In this document: piece by piece, positions 25,915 to 39,319 of the stretch | How positions within the stretch are numbered: the first letter of the stretch is position 1 | How the letters are laid out: the number at the start of each line of letters is the position of its first letter | Source of the DNA: Campylorhamphus procurvoides | Taxonomy: Eukaryota > Chordata > Aves > Passeriformes > Dendrocolaptidae | NCBI GenBank assembly: GCA_013396655.1 | Contig: WBMV01006439.1 | Span: 558,001 to 622,000, forward strand | Length of the DNA: 64,000 nt | Direction: 5' to 3' | Made by a program: the position numbers and the translations under genes | Notes under the pieces: model-generated | Seen by the model: only the letters and a program-made list of their open reading frames with translations | Database searches by the model: none | What the model was told of the DNA's origin: nothing

Positions 25915-25970
25915 ATTATTATTCACAATTATTATTCACATTATTATTCACACTGCAATGTGTGAATAAT
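25915..25970. repeat. Triplicated 13-mer ending in a perfect hairpin
   Basis: ATTATTATTCACA occurs three times with a 12-13 base period (25915-25952). The last copy pairs with a reverse-complement copy: ATTATTCACAC (25943-25953), loop TGCAAT, GTGTGAATAAT (25960-25970). This gives an 11-bp perfect stem. Confidence 0.9.
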
Positions 25971-26502
25971 AGCCTCATATGATGTGGCAAGTTGAGTAAT
26001 AGCCCTCTTGGTATTGGTACATTTTTATAGACAATGGTCCAAGGCGGTATTAACTTTTGGTTTTGTCAAGTTCAAGCTGACAGTGAAGTACAAGCCATCT
26101 GCCTTGTGCCAATTATCACTGTCACTCAGAAACACATATTAGCATTAGTTCTGACCTTCTACCTCATGCTCAGTTCCCTGAATTTAGAAGCTCAGCCTAA
26201 GTGTAGGCTCAGATTTTTAGCCCTTCTCATTGCTTTCTGAAGTGGATGGACAAGTGACAGATATGGTCCCCCACTGTGATGCCAAGCTCGTGCTGTGCTG
26301 TGGTCGCTCATTTGGACCATGCAGCTGCCATCCCCAGAAGACGTCTGCAGACTCACTTGTCTAGGGACACTGCCATTGTACCAGCTATTAATCCCTCCTA
26401 CCGTGACTGTTTCTCACAGATGCATAAATCTTGAGGCTAGAGGGGATTTTCTCTTCCCCTGCCTGGGGTGGGATGGGGATCCTGTGGGTGGAAAGGCCTG
26501 CC

Positions 26503-26770
26503 ACTGAAGGGCACGTCAGGGGAGAGAAGCTTTGCTGACACAAGTGAGAAGCTGTACCTGGGACTAAACACAAATTGTCAAAATCTAACAGAAGGTGTCC
26601 AGCAATAACAATGCCTCCCTTCCTACTTCTCTCTAATAATAGGAAATGTGGTGTTGTAATCACCACAGGGTCTCTGTCAGAGTTCAGCAACATATGTTTA
26701 CTTCCTTTGTTGTCCTCTTATGTGCTTCTGTCAGCAAACATGTTCCCTTCCTGCTGTTGCCCTCAGCGCT
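26503..26770. repeat. Long imperfect inverted repeat (decayed foldback/MITE-like element)
   Basis: The segment resembles its own reverse complement over about 135-base arms around a short centre near 26632. Collinear paired blocks are: 503-513 with 758-768 (CTGAAGGGCA-like), 531-544 with 725-738 (TTTGCTGACA then AAG, 13 of 14), 565-570 with about 697-702 (TAAACA), 585-592 with about 673-681 (TCT.ACAGA) and 620-625 with 640-645 (TTCCTA/TAGGAA); numbers are offsets from 26000. Weaker pairs (ATGCAT at 26420-26425 and 26837-26842, plus TGAGGCT-like blocks) may extend it to 26420-26842. The forward and reverse frames encode look-alike peptides (both with PxFLLL), a by-product of the symmetry. Many mismatches are transitions, which suggests age. 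The family is not recognised. Confidence 0.6.
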
Positions 26771-28347
26771 GAAATGAACACCCCTTGCAAATAGTCCTCC
26801 CCATAGTTTGGCCTTAGAGGCTCACCTATCACTGCCATGCATTATCTCCAATATATTTCATCCTTTCTGAAGGAACCATTTCACAGTTTTAATGTTTTAG
26901 ACAGTAGAGATCAATTAAATGATAATACTTTGTCAAGACTTGTCTTTCTCTTTAAGCAACTCTCCTATTGGGTGAGCTTCCATTAATTCTAGACTTTGTC
27001 TCACATTTCATGTGAGATTGCCACAGGTCTTAGAAATGCAGATCATCATTAACATCATTATTTTCAGATAAACTAGGAAATCTATTGTGAGAACTGCTTT
27101 TTTCTATGTGCACATTCAATGATTTGGACAATGAAAGTAACAGCAGTTTGCTGTTACATAAAATCTGTCCCAGAGACTGCCTAAGTTTCTCAAATAAAGC
27201 ACATCTACGGGCTTGGAGGCTTTAATATAAGTTACTCAGTGAATATGTGGGACAAGAAAAAGTTTAATTTTTTCCAACCTGAGTCATCACAATGTTTTTG
27301 TATTTCCTTTGGTCAGGCGGTTTCATCCTTTCCAGCATTTCTTGGGACAAAGCCAGTATGATGTGTGAGACTGATGAAAAATAACAATTGTGAGGACATA
27401 TACACTTTGTTGTTTGCTTTTCCAATAAAATAGTTAAGGTCACTTTTGCAATTTAAAAGGAAAGGCTTTTGATGTGAACTTTTGAAAGCATTATCTCAGA
27501 ATTCTTGAATGAATGTATGATCTGGTCTAAGGTACAACCTGCCTTCTAAGTATGCATTTATTTTTTTCAGTTTTGTAGATGATTCAGTTTTCTCTTCTAT
27601 AAAAAAATAGCCTTTTTTTATATTTAAGAAATAATGGAAAATAATTTTTGGAGCTCTGCAGTGAATTTTGTATTATCTTCAGCAAAATACAGCATTTAAA
27701 ATTTTTTTCAATGCTTATTAATACAAAGTTTCTAATTACTCTATGTAGCCAAATACAGTATTTTATACTATTACTGTTAATGGAGCAGTCTAAAAAAGTT
27801 TTAAGTTAATGGTGTATTTACTGTTAATTGCTAGACAATTTTGCTCAAATGAGAAAAAAATTGGATTTTTGCAATATTAGCTGCAGTGAGCGCCTCTAAT
27901 TTTACTTTTAAGCTTTTGCTGATGATCTTTAGAGCATTTTTATTAGATTTTTAGTTTGTTGAACAAAATAATACTAATGCTGATCTTAAATTACTGTGTT
28001 TTAAAAGGCAGGTTCACAACCAGCATCACCATGCATGCTGAATCCTGTAGCGTTAGACCCATTGTTCAGGTGTCCCCAGATATTAGCACTTAATTTAAAG
28101 GCTATAACATCCAAATAAAATTTTAAATGTGCACAGAGGATGGTAAGGAAAAATCCTGCATGTCAGACAAAGAAACTGTGGAAGAAACCCTAAACAGACA
28201 ATGTTCATAAAACAAGGATGCCCTTCTGTGGGATTATGTTATGAATGTTGAGCTTCATCACAACCTCTGGTGCCTCACTAATTTGAGATTGGTTGGTTTG
28301 GCAAGTGGTCACACAAAATAAACCATCCAAACATCATGTGTGATAAT

Positions 28348-28449
28348 CAGCCAATCAGGTCTCCAAAGACTCTTTAAATGTTCAAACTGAACAAAGGCTC
28401 TGGATCTGTCAAGTTCAGATTATTGTCTTGGACAGCAGCTCTCTGCCAG
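28348..28449 (+). promoter_or_regulatory. Possible alternative promoter and first exon in intron 1
   Basis: CAGCCAATCAGG (28348-28359) is a strong NF-Y/CCAAT match. A TATA-like CTTTAAATG follows at 28372-28380, and a CAG|GTAATG donor has its GT at 28450. A start near 28403 would give an exon of about 47 bases that could splice to 54106. This is inferred from motif order only; no transcript evidence is available to me. Confidence 0.28.
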
Positions 28450-31400
28450 GTAATGTGCTGTTTTTCTATTCCCTTTTATCTTTTTTTAGTAGCAATAGGT
28501 AGTTTCAGATTACTGTGGTAATTCATGCAAAACTAATTGATGAATTAAATGCAAGACAAGTAAATGCACCAGTGCGTGTTACACAATATTTGCTGTTGGC
28601 TTTTCAATGTTTATCCAGCATGTATTGATGAAAGAGTCTGAAGCACTTTAAAGAAGAAATATTCTTATACTCTGTCTACTCTAAGAAGTTTTAACAAGGA
28701 TTAATTACTGAATGATGACGATTCCCAGTCTTGCCAGGCTTTATAGATTTGATGGGTATTTTTTGTTCATATATATTGCGAACATTTCGGAGAAAATAGA
28801 GATTTCAAAGATGAGTCTTCTAAAAAGAAACTTAGAAGAATGGCAAGCATCAGTGTAGCTCAGGTAGATAGGGAGAATTAATCCCACATGTTTTGGAGTA
28901 ACATGTAATTTATTAATTCAACACCAATTTTACTTACAAGTCTGCATGATAAACATCTTATTTTTATAAGGATTTGGGAGGGCAGCAATAACATAATCCC
29001 CCTTCATGAAGTGAAGCGATGGAATGAAGGCTATTCAGCCTTGCTGAGCACTTAAACAGTTCTGCAACACCAGAGATTTTTATAATGAAGGATGAGGAGC
29101 TGCTGTAAAGCAAAAAACATGGGGGTCTATTTTACTAACACAAATAAGTCTGTTTCTTTTGCAACCTTGGAACTCAGTGTCCCCTACCTCTTTTCAGCTG
29201 TAGGCACTTAAAAATTATTAGAGTCCTGAGAATCAAGTGCAAAAGTGATTTCCACTTCTTTTTTTTTTTTTCATATAAAGCAACCGTTCTAAAATCTCCA
29301 GCCAACCTAAACAGTTTTGCTAGTAGTTTAGTGCACTAGCAGTTTTACAATGAATGATTATGTATAATTTTGAAGAAAAATTTGCTGAGTTTATCTCATG
29401 GACATAACCTGATGATTTTTGGTGCTGTTTTTGTTATCCTTGTTATCAAAGTTTAAAGCCTCAGGTTTAATTCTTTGTTTACCAAGCCTCAAAAGCTGTC
29501 TTCGATTTCACTAGGGTAGGCTGATGGCTGAGAGGCCAGAGTTTTGGCTGTCATCTTCACAACTCTTCTGATGTCAGAAGCACTGTAGGGGCTTATCACA
29601 CAGTAATACTGTGGACTTAAATGGGTCAAACTGTAAAAAAAAAGACAAAACTCCTCAATGATGACAGTTTTCACACTTATTTCCAATGGATATTTTATAC
29701 CTTTATATTTTTTCATTTGTATTTGCTCACTATATGATTCTCAATAAATCTAAATGAAACATTTATAAGTTGTTTCTAAAAATAGGTAATATTTTGTTTT
29801 TCACAGTGACTGAGACCTCAGTGTATATTCACAAAGTCCCACTCTTCTGTAGAACTGCTATATTGTAACTCTCCAAGACTAAAAATATTCGCTTGCCTGC
29901 TGGTAAAAACAGGAGATAATAGAAAGGTATTCCTACAAAGTAATGGTAGAGAGGTCCCCAAATACTTAGGTAAGGAGGTGTGCTTGAGCAAATGCTTTTT
30001 CATGATGCTGCATGGAACCGTAGTGAGGTTTCAATATGAGAAAAATTCCTTTTGCTTTAATTTACCCCCTGTAAACCTGGTTTTTTTCAGTGTCATACAA
30101 AATTGATTTACCAGTGCAACTCCCTATTCCCTTAAGCAGCTACAAGAAGGAAAGAAATTGATATGGGAAAAACCCCTAAATCAGCCTGTCTTTTCTCCCA
30201 AAAGTGACAGAGAAGTGGAAGCACTAAGCTTGACCCACATAACAGAGGAAAGCAGGACAGTGAAAGAAATGTATGCAATGTAGCTACCAACATTATAAAA
30301 CAATCACTACATGATGTTTAAACATTGCTTTTTGGTGTTGCCACTGAGATACTCCATTAGTGTGTGATTACAATGAATCATGGTTGTACTGAGAGCTGAG
30401 AGCTCTTGCCATGACTGCATAGACTTATTATTTTTCTTTCTACTTGTGGATCATGTGGAAAGAAGGGAGAGAAATTATTTGAAGAACATAACCAGAATAG
30501 AAACCACAAAATTATAATGCTCCTTAGAAATGGGCAAACTTTTCAGCACAGTTGTATTTTGTTTTGTCAATATTATTTTATTCAAGTTAGAAGCTCAGCT
30601 TTAAATATAGTCATGTGGAGAATGTGAAAGAATGCCTTTAAAAAGTGTCTCTGGGCAGTGCATATGTGCTGACAAAAGTGGGGAGTTTTCTAATACTTTT
30701 TTTTTCACTTCTGTAGACACAGCTTGTCTACAGCAACTAATTTGAGAAAAAGTATTTTCAGTTAAGGAGAGGGATTGAAAAAAGACACGTGCTTTACGGG
30801 TGAGGATATCAACATCCATACATCTCAGTTCAGATGGAAATGTTTCTCCCAGATCTTACTCCTACATGTTCACATGGTAAGACTTCAGAACAGGGAAAAG
30901 TGCCATCTGGTGATTCAAAACAATACAAAACTGATGGAATCAACTTCTTGTATTTGACAAATGGAACTGGTCATCAGCCTCAAATAAAATTCCCATATGT
31001 GTGATATTTGGTCCTGAAGATCTTTAAAACTGACAAAACACTCAACTATCTCCATAGTCAGATTTCCATTTAAAATTCTGTTCTTTCTTTATGCTGCAGC
31101 AAATTAATATCATGTGTTTAGTAGCAGTAGATCATAATTAATGCATTTCAGTAATCACAGAACTGTCAGTGTATATGATATCTGCTGATACAAAAGCTAT
31201 ATACCATATATGTCCCAATTATATGAATTATGAAAATTATGTATGTATACTTATATTTGTCCTTGTACATTAGATTTTGAACTCTGATACATGATTTGTA
31301 ATTTGCATGAATATAACACATGTGTAAAAGAATAACAATAATATCTGATGTATGAAGAAACTAGAGAAAATAATAGGGTAGAATAATTCTCTGAATAAGT

Positions 31401-34400
31401 TCTGCTGATGAGGTGCTGTAAGCCTCAAATGTAAGAGCAGAAAGACCATGGAAAAAGAAAGAGTGGGTTCTGAGGTTGCAGAAAAAGAGAAAACATTAAA
31501 TCATCAGTATTTTATTCAGCAAGTTCAACTCCTTTTTCTGAGTAGACCTGTATCATATTAATGTCCTGGTTTGTGGTGAGTATGAATTAGTGGCTAAGAG
31601 AGCAAGGTAAACTCAATTCTAGCTCACTGCATTTAAGAGTTCTCATTTGTAAACATTTAGTCTGAATGTTAATTTTATTTGTATAGGACTGAGTATCAAG
31701 TTGCTTTTTTGTAGAACATACTATGCAAAATTATGGGTCTTTTTCATCAAGACCCTCTTTAAGAGGCTCATCAGAGTGAAATATAATTCTGTAGAGTCTA
31801 GTAAGAATATGCACAAGTACTGAAATGCTGTGTGCAAGCATCCGCAAGAATTGCTCCTGTAGTTCAAATACCGAAATATTTGTTGATAATGAAGAAGCTG
31901 TAAAACATGCATTCCTGTTCTTGGGCAGATTTTCTTTGAAGTTAGGAGGTATTTAAATCAAGCTGCATTTGTATTTCTGTAAACTGATCCTTCAGTTTAA
32001 AAGGAAATACATAATGCAAAATGGCATTTAATGAATATTACACCATATCCATTTTTCTAACTTGTAATTTGTGTGCTTAAAAAGGATTACTGCAGAATTG
32101 TGTTTGTACATCGTTGTTAATATATTATCTTTTTTACTTGAAAACCTTTTGAAGAGAAAAAACTCATAAAGAAAAAATTATCGGATTGGACACTTACGTA
32201 TCTGTATAGAATTGTACAGATATCTTTTGCATAGAAATTCTAGTTATCTGCCAAGTATGAGCTTAAGGTATCTTGTTGTACCCTGTGAAGTTATAACACT
32301 TTTTGTATGCAATGCCACAGATGATAATGCAAAAAAAGAAGTATTTCTCAGCCAAATCCTATTCTGTAATCCTCTTTAACCTGCTTTTCCATTAATTTAT
32401 ATTAGTGCCTTGTAATTTAAACCCTGGTGTGAATCCAACACTACAAATGAATACTGTCTTCCATGGTATAGATAGCTTTATCCATAATTTCCCCATAGCA
32501 GATTTTAAGGAGAAGAAGTGATAATTCTTTATATTGACAAACAATGATTAGTTCGATCAGGGTGAGTTTGCATAGTGGAGTGAGCTTCCTACAATTGCGT
32601 CCAGACACCTTGAAACAGAGAAATGGCATCAATGTTTCATGTATTCATTTCTTTACACTCAGAAGGTCAAAATTAACTGGTGTCTTCATTTCTATTTATG
32701 GAAGTTTTCAAATGAGTTTTATTTTTCTGCTTTCAAGTAATAGTTAATTTGAAATATCAAAAGTACAAAATTAAACTCTTGGTGTCTATACAAAGTTAAG
32801 AGAATGAATAAAAGATAAATCCAGTTCATTGTAAATTTTAATAGCAACAGCCTAATTCTAATGCAATTTAACTCTTTTTAGAAGTCAATTGATGATCAAA
32901 GCCAATGTTACCATGAAGCAAAATGAGTGAAAGCTACCATCCTTGTGGTGACTGGAACTGATGATGACCTTTTTGCATCTCTTATGTCATTAGAAAGTAA
33001 ACTAATTTCCTTCTTCAAGGACAAAATATCTTAAACTGACAACAAGTATATCAAGGTCTGTTCATAAAACCTTTCATCTTATCTCAGAGAAACAAAAAAT
33101 GAATTTAAGGAGCTGACTAATTAATTCTGGGTGCAGACAACAGATCTGGATTGTAAATGACTGAACAGTTTAAGGAGTTGATAGACAGCTTAAGAAGTTC
33201 TTTGAATTCTAGGACTTGACTGTGGCTTAAAGCCAGGCCTCCTTTGGAACACTGGTGTTGCATTAGAACTGCAATTCCTTCTGGACAACATGTACTGCAA
33301 CAGGAGTTCTACCAACCTGTGAGGTGGAACAGCATATTCCCATCTGTTGCTGCTAGCTGTCCTGTACATCCCTCTCCTTTTCCTGAGATTAGCCTCACAG
33401 CAGCAGTTACTCTCAAGCCATCATACAGCTGAACTGCAAACCTGAATCTGAAGGAAAAGGTGCGTTTCACAGTCGTTTCCCTGTCTAGAATTCAGTCCTT
33501 GGGCGTGTTGGGCTCTTTCTGGCTCTAACCCAGAAAAATATTTAGCATGTGTTTGTGTCACTGAATCACTGAGGTGTCTTTTCTTAGAGAGAGGCATACA
33601 GGCCTTGTTAGGACTTGATAATGAGATTGTTTATTGACATTTGTTATGAGGAATATTGTTGGAAGAAATGAGTACTTTCCTGGTAACCACTGTTTTACAA
33701 TGCTTGGTAGTTAACCAACTATTTTATATTTCATTAAATTTACCATCGCCTTGTGTCAAGAGAGCTCTCATCACTGTCTCTAAGAATTTCCACATTTGCA
33801 AATAATACCATCCCTTTTCAAAATGGTTAACTTTGCAATATATTCAGGAAGTAACTGACAGTGACTACAAATGTGGCAATTCACATAGTATTTTCTTATA
33901 TTTAGACCTGTGGGACAAGGATAAAATACTAAGAAAAACTCCTTTACTGTTTATTCTGAGAGAAAGGGATGGTGACGTCGATGTTCAGAATATTTGAGGA
34001 ATAGGATTTCTAAGGGAAGGGTGGTGGTTTTTTGTTTGTTTGTTTTCCCCTTAGCTTTCAGGCAAGGTTCAAAGTTTATTTAGAGAAGTATAATGAAATA
34101 CAATTCACTCTTTGTGGATCTGACTTAAAAACATGCAACATTAAAGAATTTGTTTGAGTAGCTCATTATCCTTGTATTGTGAGAAATAGCACGTAGTTGT
34201 TAGCTACTATCCCTCTCTATATTATTATTGTTTTACTGTGTCATAAACACAGAGCAGCAAGAATATGTGATTGATGTCATTACATCATCTTTAGATTGAC
34301 TGTGAAGAGCCTTCTCATGTATTTCACTTTATTCTGGATGGCTATCTATGGTGGCTTTATGAAGTGTTAATTCATTTGTCTACGCTCCCTCATTGCTGTC

Positions 34401-35133
34401 AGATTCATTAAAGCTGAAGCACTTTCCCCGGTTGATAGTAAGTCTCAGGTATTTGTGAAAGAAGAGTATGATAGAAATGGATATTGCAATAAAAGGGATA
34501 CTTATTAGATAACAGTGTTTTGGCTCATATGTTTGCCCTGCAGCCTGTATTTCCTTGGGAATGCAGGGATGGAGACCTGCTGCTGCAGCCTGGGTACCCA
34601 TGTTTCACATTTAAGAATGGAAGCCAACACTTGAAAAGCTTAATTGGATGAAGTCAAAATCCAAAGACTAAGCATATTGTGAGGAGGAAGCAACTTTATT
34701 CACCTTCACAGAACGGGCATGTAAAGATACTGGATAGAGAAATAAAGACAAATGGTAAAGAGAGAGGAAATCCTACCTAATGGCAAATTTGGAATCTTAA
34801 AAAAGTATTTTAACCAAGCCTGGCATTACAGATGCTTTAAATCACTAATCATACATAAGTATACCATCACTGTACTAAAATAGTGGTATAACTAAATGAC
34901 CATTTTGGGTTGTTTGGGCTTTTGGGTGTCTATTTCTGTGTCTTAACTGGCTAATTTCTATCAGAAAGGTGTCTGAAATGCAATTTAGGCTTAGGTTCTT
35001 AGAAAAGTAGGTATGCAGTAATTTTCTTGTGACACTAGGGGAAAAGTAGTTTTTTTAGCTAAATATAAATTCCTCATCTTTCTTTCCCTGTTAACCGTAA
35101 TATTGAAGAATTTGGAGATGTTTCTTCTTGACT
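28450..35133. other. Intron 1 segment, nothing recognised
   Basis: AT-rich sequence with short T and A runs and no open frame above about 75 codons. No repeat family or coding homology is visible to me. Confidence 0.65.
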
Positions 35134-35264
35134 GCCATATTCTGAGATGGAGGGTACCCATAAGGAACATTGCATCCAGCTCTTAAGTGAACGGCCTGTA
35201 CAGGGATCAAACCCATGACCTTGGTGTTACTAGCACTGTGCTGTAACCAACTCGGCTAATCCTA
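35134..35264 (-). mobile_element. tRNA-Ile-derived SINE with CR1-like tail (TguSINE1-like)
   Basis: Read on the minus strand, a degenerate tRNA-Ile comes first. It has an A box TAGCCGAGTTGG (complement of 35247-35258), an anticodon-loop region CTAGTAA (complement of 35227-35233), where tRNA-Ile has CTAATAA, and a B box GGTTTGATCCC (complement of 35203-35213), ending in GGCCGTTCA. The tail then runs CTTAAGAGCTGGATGCAATG...CATCTCAGAATAT, which matches the 3' end of CR1 LINEs. This tRNA-Ile head plus CR1 tail is the plan of TguSINE1, known from zebra finch, and implies mobilisation by CR1 reverse transcriptase. The tRNA part cannot fold as a functional tRNA because the acceptor stem is not paired and the anticodon is changed. 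The copy is diverged and old. Confidence 0.85.
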
Positions 35265-38200
35265 GGGTTATGAAAACTGATTAATTTCCTTCTCTCTCAG
35301 GTATCTCTTTGTCCATCTTTCTCTCTTGTTTTTTCTTTTGTGTTCTGCTTCAAACGTACCTGTTGTTATATCAGCAGATTTCCTCAATTTTTTCTGCTTA
35401 TTTTAATCTTTTAATTTCCTATTTTTTACTTATTTATTTTCACCTTGGTTTCTCTTCCATCTAATTTGCACATCTATATATTGATAACCAGAACTGCCTT
35501 ATCTATTTAAACAGGTGTTAGGATAAAATGTTTCATGGGAATCTCAACTTTACAACCAACTTTATTTCTTTCCTATGCCCTGTAAGTGAGGATGAAGTCC
35601 ATTAAAGATAATGAATTGATCTATCATGATATAATAATCAAATATCAATACATTCTTATAGCCTAAAGCTTGTTTTACAAATTTCTCATTTCAGTGTTTA
35701 ATATGATGTGTGTACCTATAATGTTAGTAAAAATCATTTTACTGCAGAATTATTGCAATCTAAAGAATAACAAACAGTCATGGAAATAATTAAAAGAATA
35801 GCAGTAGGCCCAGCTTCAGGGAAGGAATTACTTACTGTGACTTTCAACTTCTGTCACGTGTGGTTTTCACAAGGTTTCTTTTATTACCCTGTGCAGTTGC
35901 CATAATAACAGCATGTCTGTTGTTGGAAACCTTAGGCTGTATTTGTCACAGGCATACCGTGCAAGTAGCAAAATCGTACTTTGCTAAAGTACAGCATGAC
36001 TTGGTTCGTTTATCTGGGTTCAGGCAGCTGACGGTAGTTCAGCACGTTTTCTGTCAATATAAAATTTACTTCCTTGTCATTTTTGATGGACCATTAATTA
36101 CCTTTGTCAGGTAGCAGCAAAGGGTTTTGCAGTTTAAGTCCTGCAACAGGTTTTGTAGAATGTAGGGTTATTACTGAGCTTATGTGGAATAGAACTAAAA
36201 TAAGGCAGGGTTTGGTTTGATTTTATACCTTTATACTCACTGCACTTTAGTTGCCCTATTGCTCGCATTTCATAAAATAGTTTGATACTGTTCTTCATTT
36301 GCATTATCAGTGTGAAGTTTCATATATCTCCTTAGAAAGGAAGTTTTAGTTTTGAAATTGGAAAGTGAAATGAATTGTTACTTAATGAATTCTGATTTAA
36401 TAGGTAATTTCTAAATACTTTTAGTCTGTGTCTTGCATACATGGAATCAGGTTTCTCTTGCCTTACACCCTAACTATGTCATGTTACTTTACAGAGTGTG
36501 TGTTTTCTACAGTTTCTGAAAATAAGTCTTTTCTTTGTCATGAGTCAATTACTCAGAAACTGAGATTCATTAAAAAACTGGTCAATTTAAAAAATAATTC
36601 ATGAATCTTCATTGAAAGCTAAACTGTTGAGAGAAGCACATTTAAATTTGCATGCAGAGGTGAGACAGACATGCTTCAAATAGAGAATGAACCTGGAGAA
36701 TTAATTCAGTGGTTTAAAATCATGTTGATTTTGTTTGTTTACCTATTTCAATCAATACTTTTTCTTCAACTATTTTTGTATCAGCATTAACGTTTCATAT
36801 TACTTTTTTCTCAAACATGTTGGAGAAAAAACAAACCCAAAGCCCCAGTTTCATATAGATTTAATTTTTGGAAACTGCTATTAAAGGAATCTGTGAAAAT
36901 GTTTTACATATTTTTGTTCCAGTAATAAAGATTGGTTGTTTTTACCCGCTTTGTCCCCCTCCCTGTGTATAAGACCTCTGAAACTGAGGGTAGAAAAAAA
37001 GGTTTATGGTAGATATTCCTATCCTCTGACCCTAGTTATTAACTCCTCTGTTCTTCCACCATGATTTGGTTCAGGATCTGATTGTTCAAGGTTAAAAACA
37101 ACTTTGCTGCTTTGTTTTCTTCATTGCAGCTGATCTTTGGCAGTGCTTATACTACTCTGTTGGCAAGCAGTAGTTTGGAAATCAGGATCAAGCCTATGCA
37201 TCTGTATTTATTGCAGGAAATTATGAATCTGACCATTGCAAAGAAAGAACTATGTATATACTGGATGCTGGGAAATAAGCTAAATAGTAAGAAAGCAATT
37301 ACAGAGAATATAAATAATTTTATATTTGCTCGTAAAACTAGTGCTTAATGAGACCAGTAGATGAAGAAAGCATCAACTGTTAAATATCCCTGAAATTCTA
37401 TGTTGATAAATTCTTTCAGATAAAACCCAGCAGTCTGGCCCAGTTGATTATATTGTTTCCTAAATCTGTTGTATGACTTCACAGTTGAAAGCTGTTTGGT
37501 GTGGCAGTTCTTCTTCAGAAATACCATGGCACTGTGTGCTGGTCAGCTGAGGTGAGAATGGCTGTTGGAAGAAGTGCTGCAGGGTGTCAGCAAGCCATAA
37601 ATAGTTTTCTGAAATACCTGTGACTGTGCCATAGTGTACAAAAGAAAGATGCCTTTATTATTATTTGAAAGACAGATTTTTTTTCTCTGGCTTGAGTAGA
37701 AAAGAACAGAAAGAAAGAGGCAAATGAAGACCACAATGAGATACAAACTGTACTGAGAGGGGAGAGTCGAATGCTTCTTTTCTAAGAAGTGCATAACGTT
37801 ATACATGTTACTGAGCCTGCCCACATTTTCTTGTGTAATCCTTCCCACCTCCGTGCATGGCTGAACTCAGAATATAGTACAGGCACAGTCTGTGAGGGTG
37901 AACCAAAAGCTTTAGTCATGAGGCTAAAAGGTGACCTTGTTCTGCTGTCATGCCAAATCTCAGCTGCCTCTTGAGAGATCCTTGAGCATGAACAGAGATA
38001 TTATAATATTGGAGAAATAAAAGACTGTTTAAATAAGAAAACTGTGATTATACAGATGACAGAATGAAATCAAGCCTTCAAAAAATGTTATGCATGCAAT
38101 GCCAATCACCTAGAATGCTTTCCTGTTTTGTTTGTGGCAACTTTTTCTTTTTTTATGAGTAAATTCTACTTTGGCACAGAAAACACACGAATCTACTCCT

Positions 38201-38946
38201 CTGTGTGTGTCTTTTAAACAAGGACCTGCTCATGCTGCAAAATGCAAGCAGGCAATAATTTGGCTAGGCTGAACGTGTGGACTTTGCATATATGGTTTCA
38301 GCATAAGTGATGCATAACACCAAAGCCAGCATTGATTTAATTTTTTTCAGCAAACTCTTACATTTTGGGATGAATAATGGATCCTTTATGGTTGCTTCTT
38401 TTTTTGTTGTTTTTCTTTTCCCCAATAAGGAAAAGGAAGAAGTTATTGCTACATTATGATTTCAAATTTTTAAATTCAGGATGTCATATTTTTCCAGCAG
38501 AAGAACTTGGATGTTGGATTTCCACTTGGCCTACTGAAGATGGAATCTGTTCTATTCGGGATAATCAAAAATATATATTTCTGTGCCTGAGAGAGAGAAA
38601 GAATGTGGGATGAGCTGGAGAGAGACTGTTGCTAGAACGTAATCAACAAATTTACACTGCTACTAGGATTCTTTCACTCACAATTAAAAATGTGATTGGA
38701 CCTGAAGTTGCCAATTGTGTACTAAAGACAAAGGGAAATATTTTTTCAGACATGGAAATACTGGCTTTAATCTGTTATGGTTTCACATATTACTAAAAAT
38801 TCTCCTCATGTGAAATATTGATTTTAATGCTTTTTGTCTCTTTTTTAGCTAAAAACTGACTTGTTCACCCTGCAAAATATATGCATCTATAAATCTTGAA
38901 TGAGTGTGCCAGACCAAATAAGATAGTTGCATTTAAAAGACTGGGC

Positions 38947-39055
38947 ATCTTATATATATTTTTTTTGTTTGCTTTGTTTGTTTGGTTTTATATGCCCTTT
39001 TTTTGTTGTTTTTTTTTGTTGTTTGTTTTATTTTGGTTTGGTTTATTTTACTGTA
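38947..39055. repeat. T-rich low-complexity tract with TTTG/TTTTG units
   Basis: About 100 bases of T broken by single G bases, with short (TTTG)n and (TTTTG)n runs. Long open frames on both strands here are low-complexity by-products. Confidence 0.85.
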
Positions 39056-39319
39056 TTTATTTCCAAAGAGAGAGTGAGATAGAATGTTTCTGAAATAACC
39101 TTTTCCCCACTGAGTTAAGGTTATTTGCATAAGCAAACTATTGATGGTTTTCCATGAATATAGGACAATAAATACGTTACAAAACGTGAAACTTGGGATT
39201 CCCTGCTACCACTCTCATTTTAGAAAGTTTTAAGCAGAGCCTAATTTTTTTATGTTTCTCTTGATTGTTCAAAAGAGACTTCATGGTATCACAGTACTCC
39301 AAGTGCATATATTCCACTG

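Noticed and set aside
26575..26772. Similar peptides on opposite strands suggesting a duplicated small gene
   Set aside because: The likeness follows from the inverted-repeat structure of the DNA. The frames are short and degenerate.
35188..35264. A functional tRNA gene on the minus strand
   Set aside because: The promoter boxes are good, but the acceptor stem does not pair and the anticodon loop is altered. A CR1-type tail follows, so it is the head of a SINE.
35860..36114. 84-codon hydrophobic open frame in intron 1
   Set aside because: No known family, no splice context and no promoter. Within chance expectation for a 64-kb window.
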